A stretch of 64,000 nt of DNA from Hysterangium stoloniferum (lineage: Eukaryota; Basidiomycota; Agaricomycetes; Hysterangiales; Hysterangiaceae): contig WHVD01000057.1 of assembly GCA_015178975.1 (NCBI GenBank), positions 248,001-312,000 of the forward strand, in the 5' to 3' direction. Numbering within the stretch: position 1 is the stretch's first letter; every line of letters begins with the position of its first letter. Below the pieces are notes generated by a model that was not told the DNA's origin, did no database searches, and saw only the letters and a program-made list of their open reading frames with translations. The position numbers were made by a program, and so were the translations under genes. Of the stretch, positions 35,640 through 46,720 are shown piece after piece.

Positions 35640-36017
35640 ACCAGTGTCGATTTCATAGTGGACCTACCTGAATCCCAAGGGTATGATTTGGTTATGGTAA
35701 TTGTAGATCTTATGACAAAGTGTGGACATTTCCTCCCCACACATAAGACTGTCGACTCTATTGGTGCAGCTCGGATCTTTTTCAAGGATGTGTGGAAGCA
35801 CCATGGACTTCCACAGTGAGTTATCTCAGATTGTGGATCACAGTTTGCAAGCCATTTCACTCGGGAATTATACCGACTCCTTGGGATTCAACCAGCCTAT
35901 TCCACAGCATACCACCCTCAGACTGATGGGCAGACTGAACAAGTCAACCAAGAGCTTGAGACATATGTATCTGCAGATATTTGTAAATCAGTGCCAATCA
36001 GACTGGGTTGACCTTCT

Positions 36018-36757
36018 TGTTAAGAACAGAAAACTGACTAATGTCAGTAGGCCAATGGGAACCAATCAGAAGGACTTGGCTTCAACTTATGTGCTGCACC
36101 CTCACAAGTTACTGTCAGGTGTCCTTAAATTTCGGGTGGGTGAAGACTAGTCCTATTGAATCCCTCATGGTGAGTTACCAATCGGAACCGAAGGATAAGC
36201 CAAGTGTTGGGCCGAGGGGTCAGAGGCCGGAGATGGGCAAGTGCACACAGAGGTGGGGAGCGGGATACTTAGTGTAAGGCTTATAGAGATGTATGTGGAT
36301 GTTCTGAGTTGATATTCTGATTGCCTAGTAACTACAACTACAGCGGATTTATATACAAGTTATTGGTGTCTAGAAAATACTAACTAAGGGAAGAGTGGAA
36401 ACATTATTGACAAATAAACTTGACTAGGAACTGGAAGGTTACAATAAGTTTGGAGGCCATGAATTAACCAAGAGCAGAATTACAAGAAAAGGAAATAGTC
36501 CACAGGTTACAAGTATATACGGGTATATGTGAAATATAGAGTAGAACAGATCATCATAATAAAAGGGGACATATCAAAGTATAACCAGATAGTGTGAGTA
36601 TAATTTGACAGGGGTGTAAACAGGTTTGATCGCCATGAAGGCATACATCAGTGTCAGGCAACTGATGGCTTCTGATGTGATGACTTGATCAATAACTAGA
36701 AATGTCAGTTGGCAGTAATATCCTCAGGGACTGTCAGGTTGTGACACAGTCGTAACA
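36018..36757 (-). repeat. LTR (3') of the older family-A element
   Basis: 740 bp, TGTTAAGAACAGAAAACTG to CAGTCGTAACA on the plus strand; the element reads on the minus strand, so this is its 3' LTR. Confidence 0.85.
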
Positions 36758-36996
36758 GTATCCCCCCTTTTGGCTGAAATCCCAAGGAGGCTGAAAATCT
36801 AGATCTTGTACGTAAAACTTGTCGGGTACAGGTAGTGTGTCAAAACATCATGTGACCTGGTAAAAATTTACATATAAAAATTTGAGGGGTGCTGGCACTT
36901 GAATTTTAACTCTTCTCCCTCCACCATGATGACCATGGGATCGAAGCCCTTCCCATCCAGGCCAACCGTCACCCCCGTATTGGGTCTGAGTGGACC

Positions 36997-37719
36997 TGTT
37001 AAGAACTAAAAACTGACTAATGTCGGTGGCCGACGGGGACCGATCGGGAGGACTTGGCTTCAGCTTATGTGCTGCGCCCTCGCAAATATCCGTAGGTTGT
37101 CCTTAAATTTCAGACAGGCGAAGACTAAATCCTAAGAAGAACCTTTCGGCGAGATACCGATCGGAACCGAAGGACAAGTCAAGTGTCGGGCCAAGGGATT
37201 TGGGCCGAGAGTGGGCGAGTGCATGCGAAGGCGGAAGGGGGATTCTTCTAGTATGAGACTGCTACAGACGTATGAGGGTATTCTGAGTCGATATTCTGAT
37301 TGCCTAGTAACTACAATTACAGCGGGTTCATATACAAGTAACAGGCATCTGGAAAATACTAATGGGGAGAAGGGCGGAACACGGTATTAACAATAAGCTT
37401 GACTAGGAACGGGAAGTTTATGATTAGTTCGGAGGCCGATGATAACCGAGAGCGGGATTACGATAAAAGGAAATGGTTCAAGGACTACAAATATAGATAG
37501 ACATATGCGAAACATAAGATTGAACAGATCAACATAATAAAGGGGACGTATCAAAGTTTGACCAGACAATACGAGTTATTTTGACGTGGGCGTAAATGGA
37601 GTTTGATCTTCGCGAAACATTCGTCAGCTTCGGGGCCGATGGTTTCCGAGAGGATGACTTGAAATGTTGACAAGTGGCGATAACCTCGGGGCCGATAGGG
37701 TTGCGACACGGTCATAACA
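36997..37719 (-). repeat. LTR (3') of the young family-A element
   Basis: 723 bp, TGTTAAGAACTAAAAACTG to GGTCATAACA on the plus strand. Confidence 0.88.
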
Positions 37720-37735
37720 GTATCTCCCCTTTTGG
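37720..37735 (-). promoter_or_regulatory. Polypurine tract of the young element
   Basis: On the element's sense (minus) strand the sequence AAAAGGGGAGATAC stands directly before the 3' LTR, as expected for the plus-strand priming site. Confidence 0.65.
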
Positions 37736-37836
37736 CCGAAATCCCAAGGAGGCCGAAAATCTAGATCCCGTATGTAAAAACTTGTCGGGTATGGCTGGGT
37801 GTGTCAAAACATCATGTGACTCGGCAAAAGTTTGCA

Positions 37837-37844
37837 TATAAAAG
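37837..37844 (+). promoter_or_regulatory. TATA box of the antisense accessory gene
   Basis: TATAAAAG lies about 50 bp before the plus-strand ATG at 37891, preceded by CATCATGTGAC. The older copy keeps the same arrangement (CATATAAAAATTTGAGG at about 36872). Confidence 0.6.
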
Positions 37845-37890
37845 TTTGAGGGTCCCTGGCGCTTGAAATTTCACTTCCCTTCCTTTAACC

Positions 37891-38868
37891 ATGACCATAG
37901 GCTCGGGGTCAAAGCCCTTCCCAGTTAGGTTAACAGTTGCGCCCATGTCGGTGCCGAGTGGTACGGCGAACGCGAAGGAGCGTCGGCGTATACTCGAGCA
38001 GAAGAAAAAGGCACGTGAAGAGGAGGAGCGGAAGGAGAAGGAGGAGTTGGTGGCCATCGAGGCCGAGGAGAAGAAACAGGTGGCAGAAGAGGCCGCGCGC
38101 AAGCACTGGGAAGCAGTGCTTGCAAAGAACAAGCAGCAGGAGGCCGATCGGGCGCAGGAGGAGGCGGCGAAAAAGAAGCGGGAGGGAAAGGTGAGTTGGC
38201 TCTGGTGTCTTTTGTGAACCTTACTGACAATATTTGTTAGCGCAAGGCTGCAACGCCTTTGGAGTCTGATGACGAAGAGGGAGAGGAGGACGAGGAAGAT
38301 GCACCGGGGCCGTCGAGCCCCAAGGTGGGTTCGGTTTCCTAAAATAAGACTTCCTAAATAATTTTTCCTATAGAAACAAAAGCAGGCCCCCAAGGCGGGG
38401 CCCGAAAATGACCCCAAGTGCAATTGGTGCACGAAACGGGGTCGAACCTGTCATCCCCGGACCAATGGTCGGGGCCGCACTTGTCAAGAGTGCGCTGATC
38501 AGAAGCTTGGGTGTGTTTTCCCGGGGGCTGATGGCTCATTCCAGGAGCGACAGGCTGATGCTCTAGAAGAGCAAAACTGCCTCATGCGGACCTACTTCTC
38601 GGAGACGAGTCGGTACCGATATGAGATGTTGCGACAACAAGGGCTCATAACTGAGCAATTGCAACTCTTGGGTGTCGGGCTGGAGAAACAGACCAGTGTT
38701 ATCGAGTCTCTCGGTGGTCAACTTGAGCAGTATTTGGAAGTCTCGAGTTGCGGTGGGCATGAAATTGGGGTTTCGGAGAAGGTCGGTGGTGTGGTATCGG
38801 TGGCTGTCGGTGCGGAGGAGGGTTCGGAGGCCGGAGAGGAGGGAGAAGTTGTAGAGGGAGAGACTTAG
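37891..38868 (+). CDS. Antisense accessory gene of the LTR element: coiled coil plus Zn2Cys6-type cluster
   Basis: Lies between the end of pol and the 3' LTR, on the strand opposite to gag-pol. Reads open across two phase-0 introns (38190-38239, GTGAGT to TTAG; 38324-38372, GTGGGT to ATAG). Order: MTIGSGSKPFPVRL, a Lys/Glu-rich coiled coil (about residues 30-100), an acidic stretch (DDEEGEEDEEDAPG), then a cysteine cluster spaced C-x2-C-x6-C-x10-C-x2-C-x6-C (CNWCTKRGRTC, then CQECADQKLGC), the Zn(II)2Cys6 pattern of fungal transcription factors. A second heptad-like region (LRQQGLITEQLQLLGVGLEK) and an acidic tail ending EVVEGET follow. Function unknown; DNA binding is inferred from spacing only. 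A decayed homologue with the same six Cys sits in the older copy. Confidence 0.75.
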
Positions 38869-38963
38869 ATAGTGAAATATATCGGTTTTTCTTTTAAACA
38901 AACAAATCATAGTGTGAAAACATAAGGCATAGTCGGAAAAAGGTCGGGTACCGCGTGATAGAC

Positions 38964-41900
38964 TTATAAGGAATTGAGAGGACCGGGTTTGTTCGGATAA
39001 GCTTGGTGAAACCCTAAAACGATTTCCGAGGCATTACCGAGCTCTGTAGCTAGGATCCATGAAGTTTCTTCATCTGTACCTTCATAGCCAGCCCATTTGA
39101 CCAAATAAAGTAATTTGCATGAGCGTCGGCGATTGTCGATTTTTGAGTCTAGGATTTCTGATATCTCAAATTCGGGTTCCCCATCAATAATCACGGGTGG
39201 AGGTGGTGGTTGTATGCGATCCGGTATACTGTTAGGAACACAAGGTTCTAACATAGATACATGAAATACCGGGTGCACTGCACGCATGTTGTCAGGGAGC
39301 TGAAGCGTCCATGAAAGTGTGCCGGCTTGTGCTATAACTTCAAAAGGACCTAAATATTTTTCAGAGAGCTTCTTAGAAGGTCTAGTAGTTCGGAAAAACT
39401 CGGCTTTAACGAATACTCGGTCTCCGATCTTGAAATCAGGAGGTGGAAGTCGGTTTTTATCCGCAGACCGTTGGTATCGTTCTTGAGCCATTGCGATAGT
39501 TTTACGAAGTTCTTGATGTAGCTCATCGAGGTTTGTAACAAAGTCTTGAGCACGGGCAGATGCGAGATCGCGTTCCGGGTGGATTGCGATGTTGGGGTTG
39601 TAGCCTTTATTTGCGAAGAAAGGTGAAATGCCAGTAGTGGCATTCGGTGCATTGTTGTATGTGAATTCGGCCAGCGGTAGTAGTGATTTCCAATTGTCTT
39701 GTTGATAGTTGCAATAGACACGGATGTATTGCTCCAAGGTTTGATTCATGCGTTCGGTTTGTCCATCGCCTTCTGGGTGATAGCCCGAAGTGAAATGTAG
39801 CTTCATGTCTAGTGCTTTTCCGAGTGACCTAAAGAAGTGAGAGACAAACTCGGATCCGCGATCGGATGTGACATGCGATGGAACGCCATGCTTGGAAAAT
39901 ACATGGGTAACAAATAATTCAGCTAACTGTACAGATGTTATTGTGTCATATGTTGGAATGAAAATACTTTGCTTTGAGAGCCGATCCACAACAACTAGGA
40001 TTGCTGTGTGACCTTCAGATGCCGGTAGGTGCTCGATAAAATCCATAGAAATCGAGTTCCAAGGTTTTTCCGGTATCGGTAATTGTTTGAGTAGGCCATA
40101 TGGTTTGTGTCGCTGTGATTTAGAGCGTAAACACGTAGTACAAGATTTACAATAGTGCTTAACAAAATCTCGGATGCCGGGCCATGTATATTCTCTTCTA
40201 ATGAGTGAGAGGGTCTTATTGAGGCCGAAATGTCCCGAGATTGGGTGGTCATGCTTATGTTGTAGGATTCACAGCCGAAGGGTGTCGGAATCCAGTACAT
40301 AAATGCGATTGTCAAGTCTAATGAAACCTTGTGAGTCTAATGACCATCGAGGTTGATCGGGGTCGGACGGGTTATCGAGGTGTGCTTTGGTGACTGGGTC
40401 TAATGGAATTGCCGATAGTATGTCTTGATGTAACTTTTCGGTATCCATAAGGAGAACACTTTGCAAGACTGGATGAATGAGGTAAGTGGCTCGGATAGAT
40501 GCGGACAGTTGTTCCGATGAAAACATAGGCTTGAAATTATGCGGATTAACTGTGGCGTAGTCGCTACTCCCCTCTTTAGGATAGACGTCCCATCGTCTAG
40601 TCATAGCGTCGGGTTTTCCACCAAGGCGGCCGGGACAGAAGCGAATTACCATGTTGAAAGTGGAGAGGTATTCGGACCATCGAGCTTGTCGACGGGTGAG
40701 AAGTTTTGTGGTTGAAAAGTAAACTAAATTTTTGTGGTCTGTAATAACATCTACCGGGTGGGCCGAGCCTTCCAAATAATGTCGCCATGTCTTGAAAGCT
40801 TCAAATATTGCAAGTAATTCCTTATCGTGAACGTCATAGTTGAGTTTGGGCGCCGAAAATGTGCGAGACAGAAAAGCTACTGGGTGTACTTCACCATCGG
40901 TGTCCAGAATGGACAATATCGCGGCAAGCGCATAGTCCGAAGCATCAGTTTCCACGATGAGTTGAACGTCGGGTTTCCAGTGCGACAAAATAGGGGCGGA
41001 TGTAAACGCACTTTTCAATTCCTGGAATGCCGATCGGCATTCTTCGGAGAAATTCCACGGGGTGTCTTTGCGAGTAAGACGAGTGAGCGGAACGGTAATT
41101 TTTGAGTAATTGTGAATGAAACGGCGATAAAAATTGGCGAAGCCTAAAAAGGATTGAATATCTTTAACCTTTCGGGGTTCCGGCCAATCTTGAATGACTT
41201 GAATTTTAGCGTCGTCCATGCGGAGACCATCGGGTCCCATCATGAAGCCTAAGTATTCAACCGTGTCGACATCAAAAGAACATTTTTTACCATTCGCAAA
41301 AAGACCATGTTTTCGGAGTCTTCGGAGGACTTCACGGACGTGTTCATCATGAAGTGTAGGGTCTTCGGAGAAGATGAGGATGTCGTCTAGGTACACAATG
41401 ACAAAGACGTCAAGGAGGTCGGAAAAGACGTCGTTGATAAAACGTTGAAAGACCGACGGAGCGTTGGTGAGGCCGAAAGGCATTACTAACCATTCAAAGG
41501 AGCCATAGCGAGTGCGAAAAGCCGTTTTCCATTCGTCGCCTTCGGCGATCTGAACCAAATGATAGGCGTGTTTGAGATCTATCTTTGTATAAATTCGGGC
41601 CTTCCGAGGGGCATCGAGTAAATCGGAGATTAATGGTAATGGGTACTTGTCTTTTCGAGTGATCGCATTTAGTCCTCGAAAATCAACGCAAAGTCGAAGG
41701 GAACTGTCTTTTTTCCGAACGAATAGGACGGGGGCTCCATAAGGAGACTTTGAGGGTCGGATAAAACCTATAGCCAAATGTTCGTCCAAGAAATCTCGGA
41801 TAGCTGATAATTCGGACTGCGAGAGAGGATAAACTGGGCCTAGGGGCGGATGTGAACCATCTTCAATATCAATTTTCAAATCGTAAGGCCTGTGAGGGGC

Positions 41901-42776
41901 GAGTCGATCGGCTTTTTGTTTACTGAAGACATCTGCAAATTCATGGTATTTTTTAGGAACACCTTCTAAATCTGCGATCGGTTCGGTCACCGGGGATGCA
42001 AAGCGACCGGTGACTTCGTCAACTTTAAGATTGACTGTAAATGCTCAGGAGCCGTCCAACTTGATGGCTCTCATAAAAGCTGCGGCGTTTATTAGAGAGA
42101 CGGGCAGCGGAGAGCGCGGATTTGCCACGGGGGCCGGAGGTGCTGTAGAGGCCATATTTGCCGAAACAGGCGGAAGCGGACCAGTCGTATCGGGTGCCGA
42201 TGGGGTTCGGAAATGGATACTGCCCAATACCCAATCAATCAACGGATTATAGCGGGTGAGCCAGTTATGTCCTAGAACCACGGAGCAACTCGAGTCCAAC
42301 TGTGTTACAAAAAACGTAACTGTCTGAAAGGTTCCACACGGGAACCGAAGTCGGAGTTCGCAGGCTTGCGAGATTACGGAGTTTGAGGTACCATCAAAGA
42401 GTCGGAGCGGAATCGGATCTATTGCATAGGTTTTTAACTGATTTTTTCGGGAAAAACTTGTATCTATAAAACAATGGGTTGAACCTGAATCTATGAGAGC
42501 TCGAAAAGTGAAACTCCCGAGAGGTTCCGAAGTAAGATTTATGAACAAAGAATTAGGATCATACAAGGCGGATGCGTTAAGATGACAATTTTCCGGTGTG
42601 CGAGGAGATTCAATGCAACTCTCCAACCGCACGGAATCCAGAGAGTTGCTTAATCTTTTTTCGACTCGGCAGCCGGCTTGGCCGGTTGTGAGGTTGTGGC
42701 TGTATTGGCTGATCGGGCTTTTGTGGCTTTTGGGCAAGCAGCGACTCGGTGTCCGGGATCTGCGCACAACAAACAA
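38964..42776 (-). CDS. pol region of the young chromovirus
   Basis: Domains on the minus strand, right to left: aspartic protease (about 42.0-42.8 kb, with ALIDSGSTHCFID), reverse transcriptase (about 41.2-41.9 kb, with [16 protein letters not shown]), RNase H (about 40.6-41.1 kb, with VETDASDYALAAIL), integrase core (about 39.4-40.05 kb, with DRGSEFVSHFF and HPEGDGQTERMNQTLEQY), and a C-terminal chromodomain (38.97-39.2 kb, with LYLVKWAGYEGTDEETSW) that would steer integration to marked chromatin. The region is open over most of its length, with about two interruptions. Gag and protease readings overlap in different frames, as in families that use frameshifting. Confidence 0.85.
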
Positions 42777-43948
42777 AGGTTGTTGTCCATTCGGCGTTGC
42801 TTTTCCTGTGGTAGGAGCTTGCCATCGGAGCCGAGTTTGCCAGTTAAGTCGGGTTTGTCTTTGTCTTGAGACTTATTCGACTGTTTGCCCTTGCCTTTTT
42901 TGTCGTTAGACCCTTTGTTTTCGGACTTCTTATTGGAAGTCGAGTTGCCAGTGTTATTGGTGTTTTGATTACCAGACTTGTTGGCATTCTTGTTGTCCGA
43001 TGATTTTTTGTCCGACGGGTTTTCACGACTGATTTCCAAACGTTGTTCCCAGTATTGAGCATCTGCGTTTTGGGCTTTCAGGCGCATGAGAGGGAGGGTT
43101 TTCAGCTTGCCGGTCTCTCCTTTGGAAACTTCGTCTTTGAGGCGAGACGGAAGGCCGGAGTAAAACTGGTAACGGAGGGCCGAATCGCCCCAGTCGCAAC
43201 GCGCGGCGAGGTTGTTGAACTGGACGATATAATCGGTGATGCGCTGAGTGTCTTTCATTTTGAGATTAGAAAGCGCGGTTTCGGCATCGCCAGTTTGGTC
43301 GTAGGGACCGAAGTTGGTTTCGAGTTCCTCGACAAAAGCATCCCAATCGTGGAGCCAATCGGGGTCTTCGGAGGTGAGGCCAGAAAATGCGGGTTCAAAC
43401 CAGGCTGCTGCGGAATCCTTAAGGTATGAGAGTGCGAAGTTTACCTTTCGGTCATCCGTTGCGAATGCAGCCGGGCGGTCCCGAAAGTTGAATCGACATT
43501 GCATAAGAAATGTCGGCAATTTCTTCAGGTTTGAGCCAGTAAATGGCTTGGGTTTGTTGACTCGGGTTTGCCCAGGTTCCTTTTCCTTGATATTGCTTTT
43601 AAGGAATTCATTAAGGGATCCTAGAGTACCTGAAAACAATTCCCATGTTTCTTCAGGGTCGAGAGCCGGTTTCTTCTTTGCGGACTTCTTGGAGCCACTA
43701 GCCTGAGGTTGGTCGCCATCCTCGGGTTCGTGTTCCGAAACTGGTTGATTGTTAATCTCCTCAGTTGCTTCGGGATCGGTTGCTTCAGTTACTTCTTCAG
43801 CATCGCCGGTAATCTCCACAAAGCGAGATTCTTCGGAGGTTTCTGGTAGCGGAGTTCTCTGAGTAGCTCGGGCTGTATACAGAAAAGGAGACTTGAGAGT
43901 GGAAGATTCTGCTTCGCCGCTAGGCTTGGCATTTTTCCTCGGAGGCAT
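42650..43948 (-). CDS. gag of the young chromovirus
   Basis: 432 residues starting MPPRKNAKPSGEAESS. An acidic N-terminal part is followed by the retrotransposon gag core (WFEPAFSGLTSEDPDWLHDW, ITDYIVQFNNLAARC) and a zinc knuckle near the C-terminus, CLLCADPGHRVAAC (C-x2-C-x4-H-x4-C). It forms the particle that packages element RNA. Open throughout. Confidence 0.88.
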   Translation of the reverse strand: MPPRKNAKPSGEAESSTLKSPFLYTARATQRTPLPETSEESRFVEITGDAEEVTEATDPEATEEINNQPVSEHEPEDGDQPQASGSKKSAKKKPALDPEETWELFSGTLGSLNEFLKSNIKEKEPGQTRVNKPKPFTGSNLKKLPTFLMQCRFNFRDRPAAFATDDRKVNFALSYLKDSAAAWFEPAFSGLTSEDPDWLHDWDAFVEELETNFGPYDQTGDAETALSNLKMKDTQRITDYIVQFNNLAARCDWGDSALRYQFYSGLPSRLKDEVSKGETGKLKTLPLMRLKAQNADAQYWEQRLEISRENPSDKKSSDNKNANKSGNQNTNNTGNSTSNKKSENKGSNDKKGKGKQSNKSQDKDKPDLTGKLGSDGKLLPQEKQRRMDNNLCLLCADPGHRVAACPKATKARSANTATTSQPAKPAAESKKD

Positions 43949-43973
43949 GTTTAGACGGAAAATGTGAGTGTGA

Positions 43974-43984
43974 AATCAGAATAT
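43974..43984 (-). promoter_or_regulatory. Primer-binding site with self-priming complement
   Basis: Two bases from the 5' LTR the sense strand reads ATATTCTGATT. It is the exact complement of AATCAGAATAT at 44298-44288 in the LTR, where the element RNA is predicted to begin. No match to a tRNA 3' end is evident. Confidence 0.65.
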
Positions 43985-43986
43985 AC

Positions 43987-44716
43987 TGTTAAGAACTAAA
44001 AACTGACTAATGTCGGTGGCCGACGGGGACCGATCGGGAGGACTTGGCTTCAGCTTATGTGCTGCGCCCTTGCAAATATCCGTAGATTGTCCTTAAATTT
44101 CGGACAGGCGAAGACTAAATACTAAATCCTAAGAAGAACCTTTCAGCGAGATACCGATCAGAACCGAAGGACAAGTCAAGTGTCGGGCCAAGGGATCGGG
44201 GCCGAGAGTGGGCGAGTGCACGCGAAGGCGGAAGGGGGATTCTTCTAGTATGAGACTGCTACAGACGTATGAGGGTATTCTGAGTCGATATTCTGATTGC
44301 CTAGTAACTACAATTACAGCGGGTTCATATACAAGTAACAGGCGTCTGGAAAATACTAATGGGGAGAAGGGTGGAACACGGTATTAACAATAAGCTTGAC
44401 TAGGAACGGGAAGTTTATGATTAGTTCGGAGGCCGATGATAACCGAGAGCGGGATTACGATAAAAGGAAATGGTTCAAGGACTACAAATATAGATAGACA
44501 TATGCGAAACATAAGATTGAACGGATCAACATAATAAAGGGGACGTATCAAAGTTTGACCAGACAATACGAGTTATTTTGACGTGGGCGTAAATGGAGTT
44601 TGATCTTCGCGAAACATTCGTCAGCTTCGGGGCCGATGGTTTCCGAGAGGATGACTTGAAACGTTGACAAGTGGCGATAACCTCGGGGCCGATAGGGTTG
44701 CGACACGGTCGTAACA
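43987..44716 (-). repeat. LTR (5') of the young family-A element
   Basis: 730 bp. Its sense strand (minus) has TATATGA at 44331-44325, about 30 nt before AATCAGAATAT at 44298-44288, a good TATA-to-start distance. Confidence 0.88.
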
Positions 44717-44721
44717 GGACC

Positions 44722-45650
44722 CTCAAATGCATAAGAGTGTCATCGGCTTCTCAAAGAGAAGAAGAAGGCGTGTGAGGAGGAGGAGTGTAAAGAGAAGGAG
44801 GAGCTGGAGGCAATAGAGTTGGAGGAGAAAAGGTTGGCAGAGGAAGAGGCTGCGTGCAAGCATTGGGAGGCCATGGTTGTGAAGAAAAAGCAGCAGGAGG
44901 CTGATCGGGTATGAGAAGAGGAGGCGAGGAAGAAGCGGGAGGGTAAAGTAAGTTGGAGGTTTCCCATTTTGACTCTTCTGACTTTCTTTTAGTGCAAGGT
45001 GGTGACACCATCAGAATCTGATGATGAAGAGGACGAGGAGGACGAGGAGGATGTACTGGGGGCCTTCAAGCCCCAAGGTATGTTCAGACTCCTAGTATTT
45101 TAGTTTTTCTAATAATTCTTTTTTTGTTTTCAATTATAGAAACAGAAACAGGCCCCCAAGGTGGGGCCCAAAAATAACCCAAAGTGCAACTGGTGCACCA
45201 AATGTGGTCGGACTTGCCATCCATGGGTGAATGGTCAGGGCCACACCTGTCAAGAGTGTGCCAACCAAAAACTCAGCTGTGCCTTCCCAGATACCGACAG
45301 GAATGGGTCTTATCAAGAGTGGCAGGCAGATGCCTTAGAGGAGCAAAATTGGCTTATGCGCACCTACTTCTCGGAAATGACTCAGTTCCGGTTCAAATAA
45401 TTGCGACAACAAGGCCTGATCACCAAACAACTGTGACTATTGAGCATGGGGCTGGAGAAACAAACCAGTGCCATAGAGTCTCTCAGGGAACAACTTGAAC
45501 ATTATTTGGAAGTGTTGAGTTCTGATGAAGCTGGGCCTGGAGTTGGGATATTGGGGAAAGTTGGTGAGGAGGTGTTGGTGGCTGTCGGTGAAGGGGAAAA
45601 CTTGGAGGCTGGGGAAGAAGGAGAGGTCATAGAGGAGACTTATAGATAGT
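44722..45650 (+). pseudogene. Decayed accessory gene of the older family-A copy
   Basis: Homologue of the antisense gene at 37891-38868; its first part lies left of the young insertion (about 36930-36996). The cysteine cluster is kept with identical spacing (CNWCTKCGRTC and CQECANQKLSC), as are both intron positions. It is broken. Confidence 0.75.
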
Positions 45651-46720
45651 TGAAATATAATGGTTTTCTTTTAAAACAAAACAAACAAAATACAAAAACA
45701 TAAGACATAGTCAGAAAAGGGGTCAGATGCCACATGAAACTATAGAGAACCTAAGGGACCAGGTTTATTCAGATATGCTTGATGAAAGCCTAAGATGATT
45801 TTTGACGCATTGCTGAGTTCTGTAGCTAGGATCCATGAAGTTTCTTCATCTGTACCTTCATAGCCAGCCCATTTGACCAAATAAAGTAACTTGCATGAGT
45901 ATCGGTGATTGTTGATCTTGGAGTCTAGGATTTCTGATATCTCGAATTTGGGTTCTCCGTCAATAATCACAGGTGGAGGTGGTGGTTGTATGTGATCCAG
46001 TGTATTGTTAGCAACACATGGTTCTAACATAGATACATGAAATACTGGGTGCACTGCATACATGTTGTTGGGAAGCCGAAGTGTCCATGAAAGCATGCCA
46101 GCTTGTGCTATAACTTTAAAGGGACCTAAATATTTTTCAGAGAGCTTCTTAGAAGGTCTAGTAGTTCGGAAAAACTTGGCTTTAATGAATACTCGGTCTT
46201 TAATCTTAAAACCAGGAGGTGGAAGTCGATTCTTATCCGCGGACCATTTGTGGATAGGCTCACAAAGCAAAGTATTTTCATTCCAACATATGACACAATA
46301 ACATCTGTACAGTTAGCTGAACTATTCATCACCCATGTGTTCTCCAAGCATGGCATTCCATCGCATGTTGCATCTGATTGCAGATCTGAGTTTGTCTCTC
46401 ATTTCTTTAGGTCACTCAGAAAAGCACTAGACATGAAGTTACACTTCACTTCAGGCTATCACCCAGAAGGCAATGGCCAAACCGAACATATGAATCAAAC
46501 CTTGGAACAGTACATTCGTGTCTATTGTAACTATCAACAAGATAATTGGAAATCACTACTACCGCTAGCCAAATTTGCATATAACAACGCACCAAACGCC
46601 ACTACTGGCATTTCAGCTTTCTTTGCAAACAAAGGCTACAACCCCAATATCACAATCCATCCAGAATGCAATCTCGCATCCACCTGTGCTCAAGACCTTG
46701 TTACAAACCTTGATGAGCTA

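Larger units (their letters stand above)
36997..44716 (-). mobile_element. Young, nearly whole chromovirus (Ty3/gypsy), family A
   Basis: 7720 bp with LTRs at 36997-37719 and 43987-44716 and target-site duplication GGACC (36992-36996 and 44717-44721). The LTRs differ by roughly a dozen substitutions plus a 7-bp repeat, so it is fairly young. Minus-strand order: 5' LTR, self-complementary primer site, gag with zinc knuckle, protease, reverse transcriptase/RNase H, integrase, chromodomain; then an opposite-strand accessory gene, polypurine tract and 3' LTR. It looks almost whole, with about two interruptions in pol. It inserted into the accessory gene of the older copy of its own family. Confidence 0.9.
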
